A stretch of DNA of 64,000 nt, from contig NC_051084.1 of the NCBI RefSeq assembly GCF_004664715.2, positions 57,097,334 to 57,161,333 of the forward strand, in the 5' to 3' direction. Position numbers and translations under genes: made by a program. How positions within the stretch are numbered: the stretch's first letter is position 1; every line of letters starts with the position of its first letter. The notes beneath the pieces are model-generated. The model was not told the origin of the DNA. It saw only the letters and a program-made list of their open reading frames with translations, and searched no databases. The DNA is from Peromyscus leucopus. Its lineage: Eukaryota > Chordata > Mammalia > Rodentia > Cricetidae. This document shows positions 24,996-38,245 of this stretch, piece after piece.

Positions 24996-26454
24996 CCCAC
25001 ATCTGTATTTTAGAAACACTTGTCCCAACTCTACAGCATTTCGATACTATAACTTAGGATGTCGTATTATGAGATGCCCAGTAGATATGTAAGTAACTTG
25101 AAAGCACTACAAGTGAATGCCTTTGATCTTAAAAATATGACATCACCATTAAATGAATTAAAAGTTATGTTTAGATTATTGTTTTATGGGAAGAAGTTTC
25201 GTGTATAATTATCTTTTAATTGAAGCCACTCAGAGCTGTGAGAACCTTTAATATACCTTACAGATGGAAGGTAGGAGTTACTGTTGAAATAATATATAAA
25301 TATATAATGTATCAAGTGTATCATTTGCAAAGAGCAGCTATAATAGACCTTTTTTTAGGCTTGAGACAATGGAGGTAACTGTGGCTGGCAGTGGGTAGTA
25401 TAAAAGGGAAAGAATAAATTTGCTGCAGAAATATGCCCACTCTATAAACCATGAACAGCTTGCAGTAATGCTTTCTTTATAAATACCAACGAGGTTTAAT
25501 TCAGAACTATCAAAACCCCCAACAATTTCATATGCTATCCCATCCTGTTCACTCTTACCCTTGCAAATGACATGTGAGTGTCACAGCAACTTTTCAGTTT
25601 GTCCTTTGAAGCAAGTATCTCTCAGTGTTGCAGTGTAAACAGGGGTAATTACTGATATTATCATTTTAAAAGATAATACTAAAATTATAAAAAAAAACAT
25701 TTCTGACATCTCAGGTCACTAAATTAAGAAAATAAATAATTATTTCCCAGGGGAAATCAAGTATTTGCCCCACCCTACTTTATTTGAATAAAACTACATA
25801 CAAAATATTCTTGTATGTACTTGAAAAGAGTTGTGGGATCGTGTACACATTATATGTCAAAATTGTTACTACTGTTCAAATAATTAGAAGTACCTCAAAA
25901 TGTAGTAGATTTCTTAGAGTTCTATATTTCTCATGTTTTTTATTCAGGAGAAACAAAAGATTTTAAAATGTGAGGAATTGGGAATGGTGTATAAATAATT
26001 AAACCCTTTTTTGGTATTTTTTAGTGAAAAATGTGTTACAAAACATGAATTAACCATGCTAATACCTAAGAGACAGGCATGCCTCGGACTGTGGTAAGGA
26101 AGCTCTTGGGACCAGCACTGCTTAGGGTTCTGGAGTCCTGGTATCTGATTGGGGCCTACTGCCACGTGGAGAACTGTGCATGTCTATGGTACCTACAAAG
26201 GATCATACTAAAACTCAAATATCTCATGAAGCATTTCCAGTCCTGGACTGGCCATATAGAAGGTACTTACTTGGAAAATTGTGTATTATTTTTCCTATAT
26301 TTGTTTTTAAAAGGCAGAAAGTAAATAACTGTAAGTATAGACACTTAAAAATTTCAAAGTCATAATTCCAAATTCTAAAATTTCCAAATCTAATCACATC
26401 AATTTGATGCTTTTTAATTATTAATATTTCTGTTTTTGGACTTTAAAATATAAA

Positions 26455-26760
26455 GTCCATCATTTCTTCCCTATTTCCATCTACCAGACCCTCCCATACA
26501 CATCTCCTTGCTTTCTTTCAAAATTATGGCCTCTTTTTTCATTCATTATTGTTACATACATGCACACACATACACACATATACACATTTATAATATACAT
26601 ATATATGCATATATATTCCAAAATACATAAATACAAACTGCAAAGTCTGTGTAATGTTAACTTATATGTATATATTTTCAGATCATTTTGTATTGGATAA
26701 CCAATTGCTCTGTTCTTCTCTTGGGAAGACTATTTTAAAAGGCAATTCTGTCATGTAAAT
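26455..26760 (-). mobile_element. Eroded LINE-1-like 3' region
   Basis: 'cattttgtattggataaccaattg' and 'cttgggaagactatttt' resemble the element at 7930-8560. An AT- and CA-rich stretch lies at about 26560-26620. Confidence 0.4.
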
Positions 26761-28061
26761 GTTATCTAATATTCCATATTTCTTCGTATTGAATGATAAT
26801 CAGCTTCCACCTTTACCTTGTAAACACGTAAGTAGCACAGTTGCACACAAAGAAAGGAAATCTTTCTTTAGTCTCACTGCCATTTAGCAGGCATGTGGAA
26901 CAGCAGATGCCACTGTGTTCTACATGGCAGAGATTATAGGGGACTCAAAGATGATTGTGAGCTACAAGCCCTTCAGGAGGTTGGAGTCTAGTGGAACGCA
27001 TGAGATAATGCAATAATATGACAATGCCATAAGATAGAACAGGATTACTTCCAGGAGGCATGAAAGTCCAGATCATGGCATGATTATACTTATCTGAATA
27101 GAATTCATGAAGCAGAAAAGAAATGGAACAATTTAACCAGAGGAATTGTCAACAGCATGTAAAATTAGAGAAGACAGTGAGTCAGGAAGCAAACATGAAT
27201 TCCATGTCATTTCTTTTGGAAGAGGTAAAGAGTTTGAATAAGATGTCATTGGAAGACCAGCAGAAATACAGGAATCATGGGTTAGGCAAAGCTGACTCTC
27301 AGAGATCATACTGAATGACAAGTATTTGTTTTCACAAACAAAAGTATAGCTGAGCTTAAAAGAGAGAGTCTGTACATACCAAAAGTGAAGGAAGAAAGAA
27401 AACTAAACAAAGGCCAAGTTACAGAGTGAAGCTGAGGGAATGTCATGGTATATGAGAGCCCAATGCACTGGCTAGAGGCTAAGATTCAAAATCCCTCATG
27501 GGAATGCTTTCAGGACCCACCACCTTCCACAGAAGCAGAGGGACTCTCCTGCAATAACCAGACACCCCGTTGCTATCCTGGCTTCATAGCTAAGAAAACT
27601 ATGTGAACTCTCAGACCTAGGGCATTTCTGTGAACTGTGTGACTCAGAAAATTGGGGGAGAGAGAAAAAAGAAAATACTTTTTAGAAATTGAAATTCCTA
27701 GCCTGAACTAAGAGCCGATGGAATTCACATGATAATCGGCATGAATTGCAACAGGACCATCAAACTGCCTGAGAACTCCTCTGTTGGAAGTAAAGGAATC
27801 TGCAACTGGTCTCCATGATACTTTACAAACACTGGATTGGGGCCCTGAAGAATGAGAGCATTCCACAAGTTTATGATAATTATTCATTGTTTTAGTTAAA
27901 TTCCATGAGCTGAAAGCTAGTGCATGTAGGAATCAGGAGAGTTAGAGATGCATATATGAAAAAAAAGCTATTTGTCTAAAATAAGAGATGAGAGGAAGAA
28001 TAGAATATAGTTAAATAATGGGAGAGAATGTAAAAGATTAGGCACAACATTTATTAGTATG

Positions 28062-28400
28062 TAATTGAGTGTTTCATTGCTGTTGTAAGTATCTGAGGAG
28101 GCACCATCATGAAGGAACATTCTCTTGGCTCACAATTTCTTACCATGGTTGTCTGGTGGTATTATTGCTGAGAGCAGGACATCCTGATTATGACAGGGAA
28201 CATGTGATACAGCAAATCTGCTCACATTGTAGTAAACGGAAGTCAAGACATGCAGACAGGAACAAGCCGGTGATGACAGTAATTCCCCAAACACATTCCC
28301 AGGGACATTTTCTAAAACCACCTTCCATTGAGCCCCACCTCCTGAAACTTCCAGTACCTCTCAAAATATCACCGTGAGCTAGGAGCCATCTTATACCCGA
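28062..28400 (+). mobile_element. Degenerate ~350-bp rodent repeat
   Basis: 'tttcattgctgttgtaagtatctgaggagg…' through 'gagccccacctcctgaaac' follows the layout of this repeat class, with strong divergence. Confidence 0.45.
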
Positions 28401-28736
28401 GGCTGGGTGGGTAAGGGGGGGTTTCATTTTCAAAGCATAACAAAACGGGAAATATTGTCACACCAATCAATAATTAGAATAGAAGGCCAATTAAATCCAG
28501 ATGAAGCAATAATTACTGAGCTGGGTGTTAAATACATAAAGTTCTAGACCAGTATACATTATCTAATCAGAGAGAAAAGAGGAATTGGAAGTTGAATCAT
28601 GGAAAAGTGCAAGATATTAACCAATACCAAAAACAGGACTTGTCCTCCTTTTTTACAGACAAATCAAATAATCTAGAAGACAGAAATTTCTTCAGTCCTC
28701 CTAAAGAATAAGTGGCAGATTCACAATTAAAAGATT

Positions 28737-28776
28737 CCAGGAAAGGCGCAAAGCTACACAGAGAAATCCTGTCTCA

Positions 28777-28808
<32 letters not shown>

Positions 28809-28820
28809 AAAAAAAAAAAA
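28737..28820 (+). mobile_element. B1 SINE 3' fragment
   Basis: Only the right end is present: 'ccaggaaaggcgcaaagctac', then 'agagaaatcctgtctc' and an (AAAAC)n/A tail. It is 5'-truncated and of the cricetid tail type. Confidence 0.85.
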
Positions 28821-29039
28821 GATAGGTTTTAGAACTGCACCTACTCTGAAATCTTTAACGAGATTTCCAAGAATGATCACACAGTATATTCACTGTCCAT
28901 TAACTGGAAAGCATTTTTCAACTCAACATGTTCTGGGAAGCAACATGTCTTCTCTGAATACTCTTTATTCTCTGTGTCAATGCTATGCATAGTCTACACC
29001 AGCACGTAAAAGTACTGCAAGGTGTTTGCCTGGGGTCTT

Positions 29040-29240
29040 TTTTAGTAACGATGTCCCAGAGGATGCTAATTACTGCCAATTGTGAGAGCAGAAATGATCT
29101 GAGCGACTGTTCGCTGAGAACTGGACTGAGAACCGCTCATTCGACATAAGCCTGCTAAGCAGCTGTCAGATGGCAATGATGCTAATTTAATACTAACTCA
29201 GGCTAGATGTGTTGCTGACACAGATGAGGAAGGCTGCCTT
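29040..29240. promoter_or_regulatory. Candidate conserved noncoding block (speculative)
   Basis: A non-repetitive segment with several CpGs in a CpG-poor region and clustered homeodomain-like (GCTAATTA, GCTAATTTAA), E-box (CAGATGG) and TALE-like (TGTCA) words. This is only a composition impression; conservation cannot be tested here. Confidence 0.2.
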
Positions 29241-30804
29241 TCCCAGCTCTGATTGGATGGTCTGTTCAGTGCCTCCCATAACTGTTTCTATTGCAAACAG
29301 AAATCATGCCTGAAGGTTTTCTTCTTAAAGGTTCAAGTTAATTCTGTGAGGGGAAACACCCCTAAGATCTGTGACATAAATATCCCTCCTAGACGCAGCA
29401 TAGATTGTAAAATAATAGATGAAAGCAGTCAGACCTCATTCAGAGTGGTAGCTGTTGTTTCTGCCCCAGGTGGAGAAAAATCTAAGTCCTTTGCCCCTCT
29501 GAATTGCACGTGTCAGTACAGAACTGCAGACTGAACTTGTGACATTTTAGGCCTGATCCCATTCACTTTGTTCCTATCCAGAACTCCCTAAACCTCCTCT
29601 GCTGAGCCACACGTTTTCCAGCCTAGATATTGTAGTATCCCTGTAAGTCAAGAGGGTTATATGTCTCAAGATATTGGTTTGTCTCAAGCTATTGATTGAA
29701 GTGTTTGATGTTGACAACGTCGAGAAGTAAGATGGGACTACTCTGATGTTTACTGGCTTACTCCTATGGTCTAACAATGATGAGAGAATATAGGACTCAT
29801 CCATTCATCTGATTAACTCACATAGTCAGTATCTGAAGTCATGTTGATGATAAAAATGACAGTACACCAAATGGGGAAAATATGGCAGGTAAAGTTGCTC
29901 ATGATGGACTGGGATATGGCGATTGAAAGGGATGAGGAAGTCATTTTTTATAGAGCTTTCTGAGAAGGTGACCAATAATGGCATATTAGTTCAGACAGAA
30001 GGGAAAGCAAATGGAAAGGTCCCAGAGCAGGGATGTCCTCTTCCCTCCTTGAGGAAGAGGAAAGGATGAGTGACTCGACCACAGAAAATGAGGGTGAAGT
30101 TGCTGCATGTCTTGACTTCTACCGTGAGGAGCTTAGTTCATGGGACAGCAAGGGCCTTCTTTGTATAGTTTCTGCTGCTGATTATCTCAGGTTCGTGCCA
30201 GTGCATTTGAATTAACAAAACGACTTTTAAAGCACTATACTGCATGATTGTATTTTTTTGAATCATAGGAGAGGTAGTAAACCAATCTTTCTACCAATGA
30301 CAAGATGTATACTTCAGAGCCTGGGCCCTCTTGGCTCTGAAGTTCTTTTTACTGCATTACATTGCAGAGGGATAGTTAGTGCATAACAACTGAATCTGCT
30401 CTGACAGATCTTTGCTGGACCATATGGTAAGGGTGTTGGGACAGAAAGGTGGACAACAATGATGAATAGTCAATGTGGTAAGAATGGGAAATGTACAGGA
30501 TGAGAGAGAGCACAGGGAAGGACTTTATTAACGTTGTTTGTCTATTTCGAATAATGAGGAACCAATCTGAGTGCCTTGTAGAAAATAAAGGAAGAAAGAG
30601 ATAGAGTGTCATAGCACAATAACAGGAAGTCATGCAACATGTGACCCAAACAGAAAATTGTAAATATTTCTCAGTAGTTTAGGAACAGAGCAGTAGGTCA
30701 ATCTGTCATTCTGGCAGTGTGATGGTAAGGCAGCGATAACCAAAATTGATGTTGAGAACAAATATTATAAAGTAATTATAATCTCTCTGTCTCTGTCTCT
30801 CTCT

Positions 30805-30950
30805 CTTGGTTTTTCAAGACATGGTTTCTCTGTGTAGTCTCTGGCATACTCGCTTTGTAGACCAGACTGGCCTCAAACTACTCACAGCAGTCCTGCCTCT
30901 GCCTCCCAAGTGCTGAGATTACTGGCATACACCACCATCTCTTGTTTATA
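30805..30950 (-). mobile_element. B1 SINE, reverse
   Basis: 'gacatggtttctctgtgtag', 'gtagaccagactggcctc' and 'tgcctcccaagtgctgagatt' are reverse-complement B1. It is moderately diverged and preceded by a CT-rich stretch. Confidence 0.88.
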
Positions 30951-31033
30951 AGCTCATATCTGATCTTGCTCTTCTAAATAACTTCCCAGACTTGTTATAT
31001 GTAAAAGTAATTTTTAAAAATTTTCTGCACTTG

Positions 31034-31260
31034 GGAGGAGGGGACTGGACCTGCCTGGACTGAGTCTACCAGGTCGATCTCAGTCCTCGGGGGAGGCTTT
31101 GCCCTGGAGGAGGTGGGAATGGGAAGTGGGCTGGGGGGAAGGGGAGAGGGCAGGAGGGGGGGAGAACAAGGGAATATGTGGCTGATATGTAGAACTGAAT
31201 GGTATTGTAAAATAAAATAAAAGGAAAAAAATAATGAAATGTAGCAAATACAAAAAAAAA
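31034..31260 (+). mobile_element. Severely 5'-truncated LINE-1 (3' UTR only) with A tail
   Basis: About 225 bp of G-rich LINE-1 3' UTR ('ctggactgagtctaccagg', 'gaggctttgccctggagg', 'gctgatatgtagaactgaat') ending in an A-rich tail. Flanks share an imperfect duplication: TTCTGCACTTG at 31023-31033 and TTCTACACTTG at 31265-31275. The minus-strand open frames over it are artefacts. Confidence 0.75.
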
Positions 31261-31439
31261 AAAATTCTACACTTGAAATATATTTCCCCCAATGCATTTA
31301 TTGTACATTCTAATTGAAAACAGGAAGACTGTCAATTCTGAAAAAGATACACAATGTTCACATTAGCTTTTGTATTCTGGACTGTTAACCCATTAAACTT
31401 TAGGATATATAGAATTTGCTGTTTTTTTAATTAACTAAT

Positions 31440-32045
31440 TAATTGATTTTATATCCCGACCACAGTTTCTGTTAGTTCTAAAGTAAAGAACAACCATGCC
31501 ACAATCCACAGACCCAGGGAGCCTAGATAGCAAGGAGGGCTCAAGGGGGTCATTTGGATCTCCCTGGGAAAAAGAAATAGAAGAAATTCTGTAGTTGAAC
31601 TGGGGGCAGGTGGGGATGGGAACATAAGGGATCAGGCAGGAGTGGGGTACGGGGAGATTACTGAAAGAACCAGATGGAAAGGAGGGTCATTTCAGGGTCA
31701 GGTAGAATCCTGGTACAAGGGACACTTCCAGGAATCTACAAAGATGACCCCAGATAAGACTCCCAGCAAAAGGGAATACATAGTCTGAAGTGGCCACTTC
31801 CTGTGGCCAGGCAAGACTACCAATGGAGGGATTGGAACACCAAACAACCCACCTACATAACCTTTGACCTATCATCTGCCCAGCCTATGGGATGTGCTGG
31901 GGTAAGGGTGACACACAGGTTCTGGGAGTGGCCAACAAATGACAGGTCCAGTCTGAGACCTCAAGAGTGAGCTCACCCAAGCTAACAGTGCCTTGAACGC
32001 CAGGACCCTGAGGCTGGATGACCCGGACACTTAGGATAGACTTTA
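31440..32045 (+). mobile_element. Rodent LINE-1 3' UTR-like repeat
   Basis: 'tggatctccctgggaaaaag', 'aacctttgacctatcatctg' and 'gggagtggccaacaaatgac' are familiar from a dispersed rodent sequence that I link to Lx-type LINE-1 3' UTRs. It ends only about 140 bp before the 195-nt exon. Confidence 0.5.
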
Positions 32046-32183
32046 CTGTTTTTAAATCCTTCTAAGTACCACAACACTGTTTTAAAGTTTACTGAACAAT
32101 TTAAAAATAATTGCTAATTGAAGAGATGGAGAGAAACAGTAATGGAGATTCTGATGTGTTTTCTGTTCTTTTGACCATAACAG

Positions 32184-32378
32184 ATTAAAGAGCATCTTGC
32201 GAAGGGGCAGCGGATGCTGGCAGGTGATGGAATGTCCCAGGTCACCAAGACACTGTTGGATTTAACCCAGAGGAAAAATTTCTATGCCGGTGACCTTCTA
32301 GTGTCTGTGGAAATACTCAGAAATGTGACAGATACATTTAAAAGGGCAAGTTACATCCCTGCGTCTGATGGTGTCCAG
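32184..32378 (+). CDS. Adgrb3: Adgrb3 coding exon, 195 nt, start of GAIN region
   Basis: The product is adhesion G-protein-coupled receptor B3 (brain-specific angiogenesis inhibitor 3), a neuronal surface receptor involved in synapse formation and binding of C1q-like proteins (family knowledge). The exon encodes 65 whole codons, from [12 protein letters not shown] to ASDGVQ, with no stop. This is the alpha-helical first part of the extracellular GAIN domain, after the hormone-receptor motif. An N-glycosylation sequon N-V-T is at exon residues 47-49. The acceptor is AG at 32182-32183, after a pyrimidine tract broken by 'gaccataa'. The donor GTAAGA begins at 32379 after CAG. The phase is 0 at both ends, so skipping keeps frame. 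I assign B3 rather than B1 or B2 because the residues match my recollection of B3, and the join to the next two exons is seamless. Only part of the gene lies in this window. Confidence 0.93.
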
Positions 32379-33744
32379 GTAAGAGAGACGAAACCAGAAG
32401 GACAAGACCAGTATAGATGTGATCATAATTTGCCTCCCACCCCCCCCCCCAAGACACTGGTATACTCACCTTGGAGGCAGCTGGGCTGGAAGGAAGGAAT
32501 GCTCACAGCTTCATAGGAACATCTTTGCTGTGTATAATGTGGACTTTGTCAGTGACCTCAATTCTCTTAGAAATGCCACCCCTCAGTATCCTAGCCATTA
32601 AAATGCTCACATTAAAGCTCAAGGAAAGACCAAATGAGCGTATGCGTGAGGTGCTTTGAGCCCGCAGATGAAAAACATTATCGCAAATTCAAGGTGGTAT
32701 CATGGATGTTTTATGCCCACATTTAATATTCCCATCTTGCCATAGGAGACTATTAACAGTGCATTAGGTATAATGAAAGCATATTAAGTGTAGCATGCAA
32801 AGAAGACACATCATAACATTTGTTTGGGAACCTTTTATTTGAAACAGGAAAAGCATATTTAACATTGAGAACTCTTGCCTGAAAGTATAAGGCACATAAA
32901 GGATTATTTTAGATGGAAAAGTAAGAAATTCAGTAGCTCCTTGAGGCCCTCTTGGCCTTGCCTTGGAAGACTTTAGAGCAACATCATTTACCTCCACACC
33001 AGAGTCTAAGTACTGACCGACTTGAGTGTTGCCTTGCCATTAAAACAAAGCATGGCAAACAGCATATTTAATGCAAGGCCAGTGTGTACTTTAGATCAAC
33101 TCCTTTTCTGCTGTAGACTAAAATGTACTCCTGCTAGGCTGATTTCTGTATTTCTAGAAAACTGCAATTCTGCTATCTATAAAAACACTCAGTCATTAAT
33201 GGAGTCAATCATTAATGACGCCAATGCTCTGATGTGTATGTAGGTGTGAATATTCCTAAGACAATCCCATAGACAAAGGAAAGCTTGTATATGTAGGAAT
33301 GATCCATGCTGGGTTTCATACCATACAACCAGTGTCTGCCACCTTAGTGGCAATAATGGAAGAGATGTTGGATAGAGAATTAACATCATTTGAGCATTCT
33401 GAACATAGGACTTTTCTTATAGAAATAGTCTAGTCTTTTAAGAAATTAGGTAAGTGACATGCATCTTTACCCCTAACCTTCTGAAAATTCCTATTAGCAC
33501 TGACCTAAAAAGGTAGCATTTGAAGCCCTTGACATAAAATACAATAAAATATATTTTAAAATGAAAAATGTGAGACATGTGCTTATAGAAAAATTACCAT
33601 GAAACACATTAAAGTTTCTAATTTGTAAAAAATATAAGGCGTAGAGGTTTTTAGTCCTAAAGCTCAAAGAATTAAGACTAAAGGTTTGCATTAGAAACAT
33701 GTTTTGATTTCTTTTCTTTCTTTGTCCCTTCGCCCTATGGTCTA

Positions 33745-33850
33745 CCTATTTATCCCTTCTTGGTCTGGAACTCACTGTGTATACCAGGCTAGCCTTAAAT
33801 TCAGATGTCTGTGTGCCTCTGGGATGAAAGGTGTATACCAACAGACAATG
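33745..33850 (-). mobile_element. Degenerate B1 SINE, reverse
   Basis: 'tctggaactcactgtgtata', 'ccaggctagccttaaattcag' and 'gggatgaaaggtgtatacca' are an eroded reverse B1. Confidence 0.65.
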
Positions 33851-35721
33851 CTAGAAATACATTTTTATTGAGCTACTTATTATATAGACTTCAGTCATTC
33901 AACACGTAATTTAACCAGTTGTCCCATCATGAAATGGGTAGATTTGACTTGCAAAAATCGATCTTCCTGTGTCATTTGGTGTAGTCTGAATTATGATCCT
34001 TCATTCCTCCACAAGTATGCAGAGTGCTAGGAACGTTAGTGTCTTCCTCCCTCCCTCACAAAGAGGTGTGTCTCTCTGTTTTATTGCCTTTACTGGTAAC
34101 AAATTTTTCAGCTACCTGCAATACCCTCAATCTTCTTCTGGAATTCTCCATTTATATCTAAGCCTATTCCAATTCAAGTTCCAAAATTGTAAACCATTTC
34201 AAAGGCCAGATTAGCAAGCCCTGCCCAGTTACATTAGAAATTAATTTTGGCTTCTAAAATAATTCAGAAAAAATGCACCTCTTTTATTCTACTTTTAGTA
34301 ATCTAATATAAAATAATTTGCACATGCCCATGTCTTCTTGCTTCATTGTAAACTCAGGTTATGGCTGTGTTCAGTATCCCCTGCACTTGGTGTAAACTCC
34401 AACTTTCCCTGTCTAAGGTCTCCTTGAACATTTTTTGATGGTATGATATAGCACTTCAGGTTTAATATAATATCAACTAATTTTACCCTGAAATGTAAAT
34501 GGTCATACATTCCCTGCTCTTCATTATAAATTTACCAGTTCCTAGTCAGTAATCACAATATCATCCAGATTTTCTTCATTTTGCTTTCCTGTGGGATCTG
34601 CCTTACAAATCCTCTCAGTCGGTCTTGATCAGTAGTCTCACTGTGGTCCTAAGCCTGCTTCTAATCATCCCAGCCTAGTTATTTCTGTGGCCTCTTCCCT
34701 TGGTTCCCCTTCACATCTTGGTCTAATTTGTGCCCATGTTGCACACTGTTCTCTTATGTGTTATCCTAGAACAGCTCTTGATATGTCAGCGGAACTTCCA
34801 TGCTCATTGAGAATCCTTGACCTTGGTGTCTCGTACACTATAGATTCTGTTCATTACCCTCTGTGCCCGTTCAGGCACAGTATAGACCATCACTTTGGTC
34901 AGATTAACCACTTACTGATTCCCAGATGTACTGCAAGTCCTTGGCTCTGTGACATTATTTCCTCTGCTTTCAGACTGCCTTGACCTTGCACGTTATTCTG
35001 AGTCCAGTGGGTTTCAGAAATCCACTGCATCTTCTCCCTACATCTCATTACATCTTAGCACTAAAAGGAGAATTTTCTGGAGAAAAAAAGAAAAGCAGTT
35101 ATTGGACCATAACAACACTCCAACTCATTACTCAAAATAAAATTTGGTATAGACTCTTGACTCTAGAAGGAATTCAACAAGTATTTTGAGTTAATTACAA
35201 CAAAACCAACAATTTTTTTGAATAATTGCCTTTGGATTGCTTTTGTCTCCTGCCCTCCTCACTAAAATTGGGAAACAATTGACAAATTTCAAAGGAAAAT
35301 TAGGTAAAACTAGATAAAAGGTTACATTCTTTTGAATATAGTTAGATGCAGGATATTTTATTTGAATAGCTGGTAATTCTGACAAGAATCAGAGATTGAT
35401 TTGCTGTGTTGATGAGTTTCACTATCACCTTTACAGACTTATCTTGGCTGAAAATCTATCCATGGAAATTTGCATTAATTTGAGTTTCTAAATACCATGA
35501 GGGCCTTGTGTCTCAGATTTTTATGTTTACTTGCTTAATAATTATAGTTCCTGATCTGAAAAAATCCACAGAAATATATTTAATGAAAAATCCATAGGAC
35601 TATTAACTTACCATTAAATATATTAAATATATAAATCATGGTTGTTGCCTTTCCTCATCAGCTCATAGGAAACTTACTGCTCTTAATGTAAGCAAGATAT
35701 TTTCTCTTTGCAATTTTTAAA

Positions 35722-35725
<4 letters not shown>

Positions 35726-35762
<37 letters not shown>
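35726..35762. repeat. (GT)n microsatellite
   Basis: About 18 GT units directly before a reverse B3-like SINE. Confidence 0.96.
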
Positions 35763-35766
<4 letters not shown>

Positions 35767-35945
35767 GCCTGCATGTATGTCTATGAATCAAGTGTGTGTA
35801 GTGCCTGAAGAAGAGAGACGAGGGCATCTAATACTCTAGAGTTGGAATTATGGCTGGTTGTAAGCCACAAAGTGTATGCTGGGAATTGAACCTGAGTCCT
35901 CTGGAAGAGCAACCAGTGAGCTTCACCACGGATACATCTCTTTCC
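35763..35945 (-). mobile_element. B3/B2-like SINE, reverse
   Basis: 'gaagagagacgagggcatc', 'gctgggaattgaacctgag' and 'cctctggaagagcaaccagtg' are the reverse complement of B3 SINEs. Confidence 0.8.
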
Positions 35946-37044
35946 CTATTTTGTTCACTTTTGAAACTTTTCCTTTAGGATGTGTGGTTTGACAACTTCA
36001 TAAACCAGAATATTGCTTTCCTATTAAAAATAAAGTAAATAAAGTAATATATTCCCCAGATTATTAATCTTACTTAAAAGTATCATTATTATCACGTCAA
36101 CCATCCAAGTGTATGTTTTTGGAATGAATGTTCTTTTAATTATTCATGAGCAATAGTCTGCTGCCTTTACAAAGGTAAAAGCAAGCAAAATATAGAACCT
36201 ATACACTTATTAAACCTGAAAAGTATGGGACTTCTCCTTATGAAATTATGATAATTAGGACTTGACAAACTTTATAGTTTATCTTAAGGATAAGTTATAT
36301 TTGTCATTAATTTAAAGCAAATCAATGGCTGGATCCCTTTATCAATCCAAATTTTATTAAAATAGATAGATATTTAGCAAGCCACACGTTTAACCCCAAA
36401 GCAAGTCGATTCCCCTCCATTGCTGTCTATCAGCTGTTGTCTATCAATGTCTAGCATTAAAATGTATGGAATATCTAGCCTCCAATTTTAATGCCAAAAA
36501 ATTGAAACACCACAAGAGAGAGGCATCAAAATATAACAAAGTAAATATTTTATGTGATTGTTAGTACTATAGACAAGACCTCACCATCTCAGTAAGAGGA
36601 AAAGTTAATGTGGTACCTGCCAGGCATACCCTGCCTGGTCAAGTGGCATATGGAAGGACAAAGCTTCTCTTAAAAGTATGTTGTTTTTGTCTGGATATTT
36701 CCCTCTTTGGCTATGACAGTCAAACTATGCTTTATCCTGGTGAAATGATGCCAACTATAATACACATGACAATTTTGTGTCTTTCTAACAAAGAGGAACT
36801 GTTCCATAATATTGTGCTGTTTTTCACTTTAAATTCCATTTTAATTAATACAATAAAAATTGAAAAATATATGTTTGTATTTCTTGGAGCAATAAGTTAT
36901 AGTATCCTTTTATTTTCTGAGCCAACAGACCATCTTCCAGAAGCATTTGTCTCCTGGGTCTGTTCTTCTCCAAACCTCTACACTTGATCCTTACTCCCAG
37001 AATACAGTCAGTACTTGAAGTGGCATATCCTTTCAATTTCCAAA

Positions 37045-37330
37045 CTGACATTTCTTCTTCAAGGTTTGGCTCACCAATGATTTCTTCTCAAAGGTCTTCT
37101 CAACAACTTCTACCTGTGATTAGAATTTTTACCACCCCTCTGGCCTTTTGAGACCTTGTGAACATCTTTTATACAGCACTCACACTTAACATTGTAGTTA
37201 GTGTTGTTATGTCTGCCCTCGGTCATAAATTGTAGTCATATTGGAGATATTGGAGATGGAGATGTCTCTGGAGCTTTACCTAACACATAAAGCATAGTAG
37301 ACATTCAGAGTTTGTTCAAATAAATGAGTC
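37045..37330 (+). mobile_element. L2 LINE relic
   Basis: Ends 'agcatagtagacattcag…gttcaaataaatgagtc', resembling the L2 3' terminus. The CT-rich part before it fits the L2 body. Old and diverged. Confidence 0.5.
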
Positions 37331-37979
37331 AAGGTAATATTAGTGTTTGGGGATGTCTATGACTTCTCATACACAAAATAAAATAGCTCAATCCAGCTGA
37401 GAGATAGAAGTGTCTCCATTTATAATTTTTTTAGCCATTGGAAAAAAATCACACCAAGGCTCCTTCTATCCACAGAGGACTGAGTTTGCATGCCTTCCTG
37501 GTGTACTTATTCCAGCAAGTATAACTTCTAACAAAGTGAAAACTTAGATATGTGTATGTCCTGATTTGGCTTAATCCCGTATCCCTTTCAGTATTTCAAG
37601 GCACTTTTCTTATGGTTTTGTTATGTCATTTTCTCATCTCTAAAATGCAATATAAAGGTATAACAGTATAGTTGATTTTCATTATTCTTGGAATTATATA
37701 AAACAATAGCAAACACTGAAGTGACACTGAGTCACTGGTCCCTAGCCAAACAGAGGTTTAGGTTTCTTTGAGAATCTGGTCACAATATTTTTATGTATTG
37801 ATCAAATTAACATTGATTGTTGTGGCTTCCTGCTAAAAGACACCCAATTTAATTCACATTAGTGATCCATAGATATTAGTGTACCCAACACATGCTCTTC
37901 CTCTGTAAAGCACACTATATGCTCCTTGTTCTTTAGATCACTAGGGAGCCCCTTATCACACAATGCTATGGCCATTTTA

Positions 37980-38148
37980 TTTATTTATTTATTTTTTTGG
38001 TTTTTCGAGACAGGGTTTCTCTATGTAGCTTTGTGCCTTTCCTGGAACTCACTTGGTAGCCCAGGCTGGCCTCGAACTCTCAGAGATCCACCTGCCTCTG
38101 CCTCCCAAGTACTGAGATTAAAGGTGTGCGCCACCACCGCCGCCCGGC
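37980..38148 (-). mobile_element. Young B1 SINE, reverse, perfect 15-bp TSD
   Basis: A reverse B1 from a (TTTA)n/T tail to '…ccgccgcccgg'. The 15-bp direct repeat GCTATGGCCATTTTA occurs at 37965-37979 and 38149-38163 without mismatch, so insertion was recent relative to other copies here. Confidence 0.95.
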
Positions 38149-38221
38149 GCTATGGCCATTTTAAGCAGTGAAACGCTCTCACTGTGTGTGGGAGTGTGTG
38201 GGGTAGGAGTATGCTTGTACA

Positions 38222-38245
38222 TGTGTGTGTGTGTGTGTGTGTGTG
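38222..38245. repeat. (TG)12 microsatellite
   Basis: Short TG tract. Confidence 0.95.

Larger units (their letters stand above)
1..32183 (+). other. Adgrb3: Intron of Adgrb3 (3' part), upstream of the first exon in the window
   Basis: No sequence here gives an exon-like translation belonging to the gene, so I read it as the 3' part of one long intron ending at the acceptor before 32184. It holds ERV A, several SINEs, LINE-1 pieces and microsatellites listed separately. Stretches without a listed element (about 810-4310, 9530-11400, 13600-15520, 15640-21950, 25000-26450, 26760-28060, 28830-30800) are AT-rich, with only scattered short open frames that match nothing I recognise. Confidence 0.8.

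Noticed and set aside
36610..36987. 125-residue open frame on the + strand
   Set aside because: No family resemblance, no conserved splice context with the receptor gene, low-complexity hydrophobic composition typical of AT-rich DNA.
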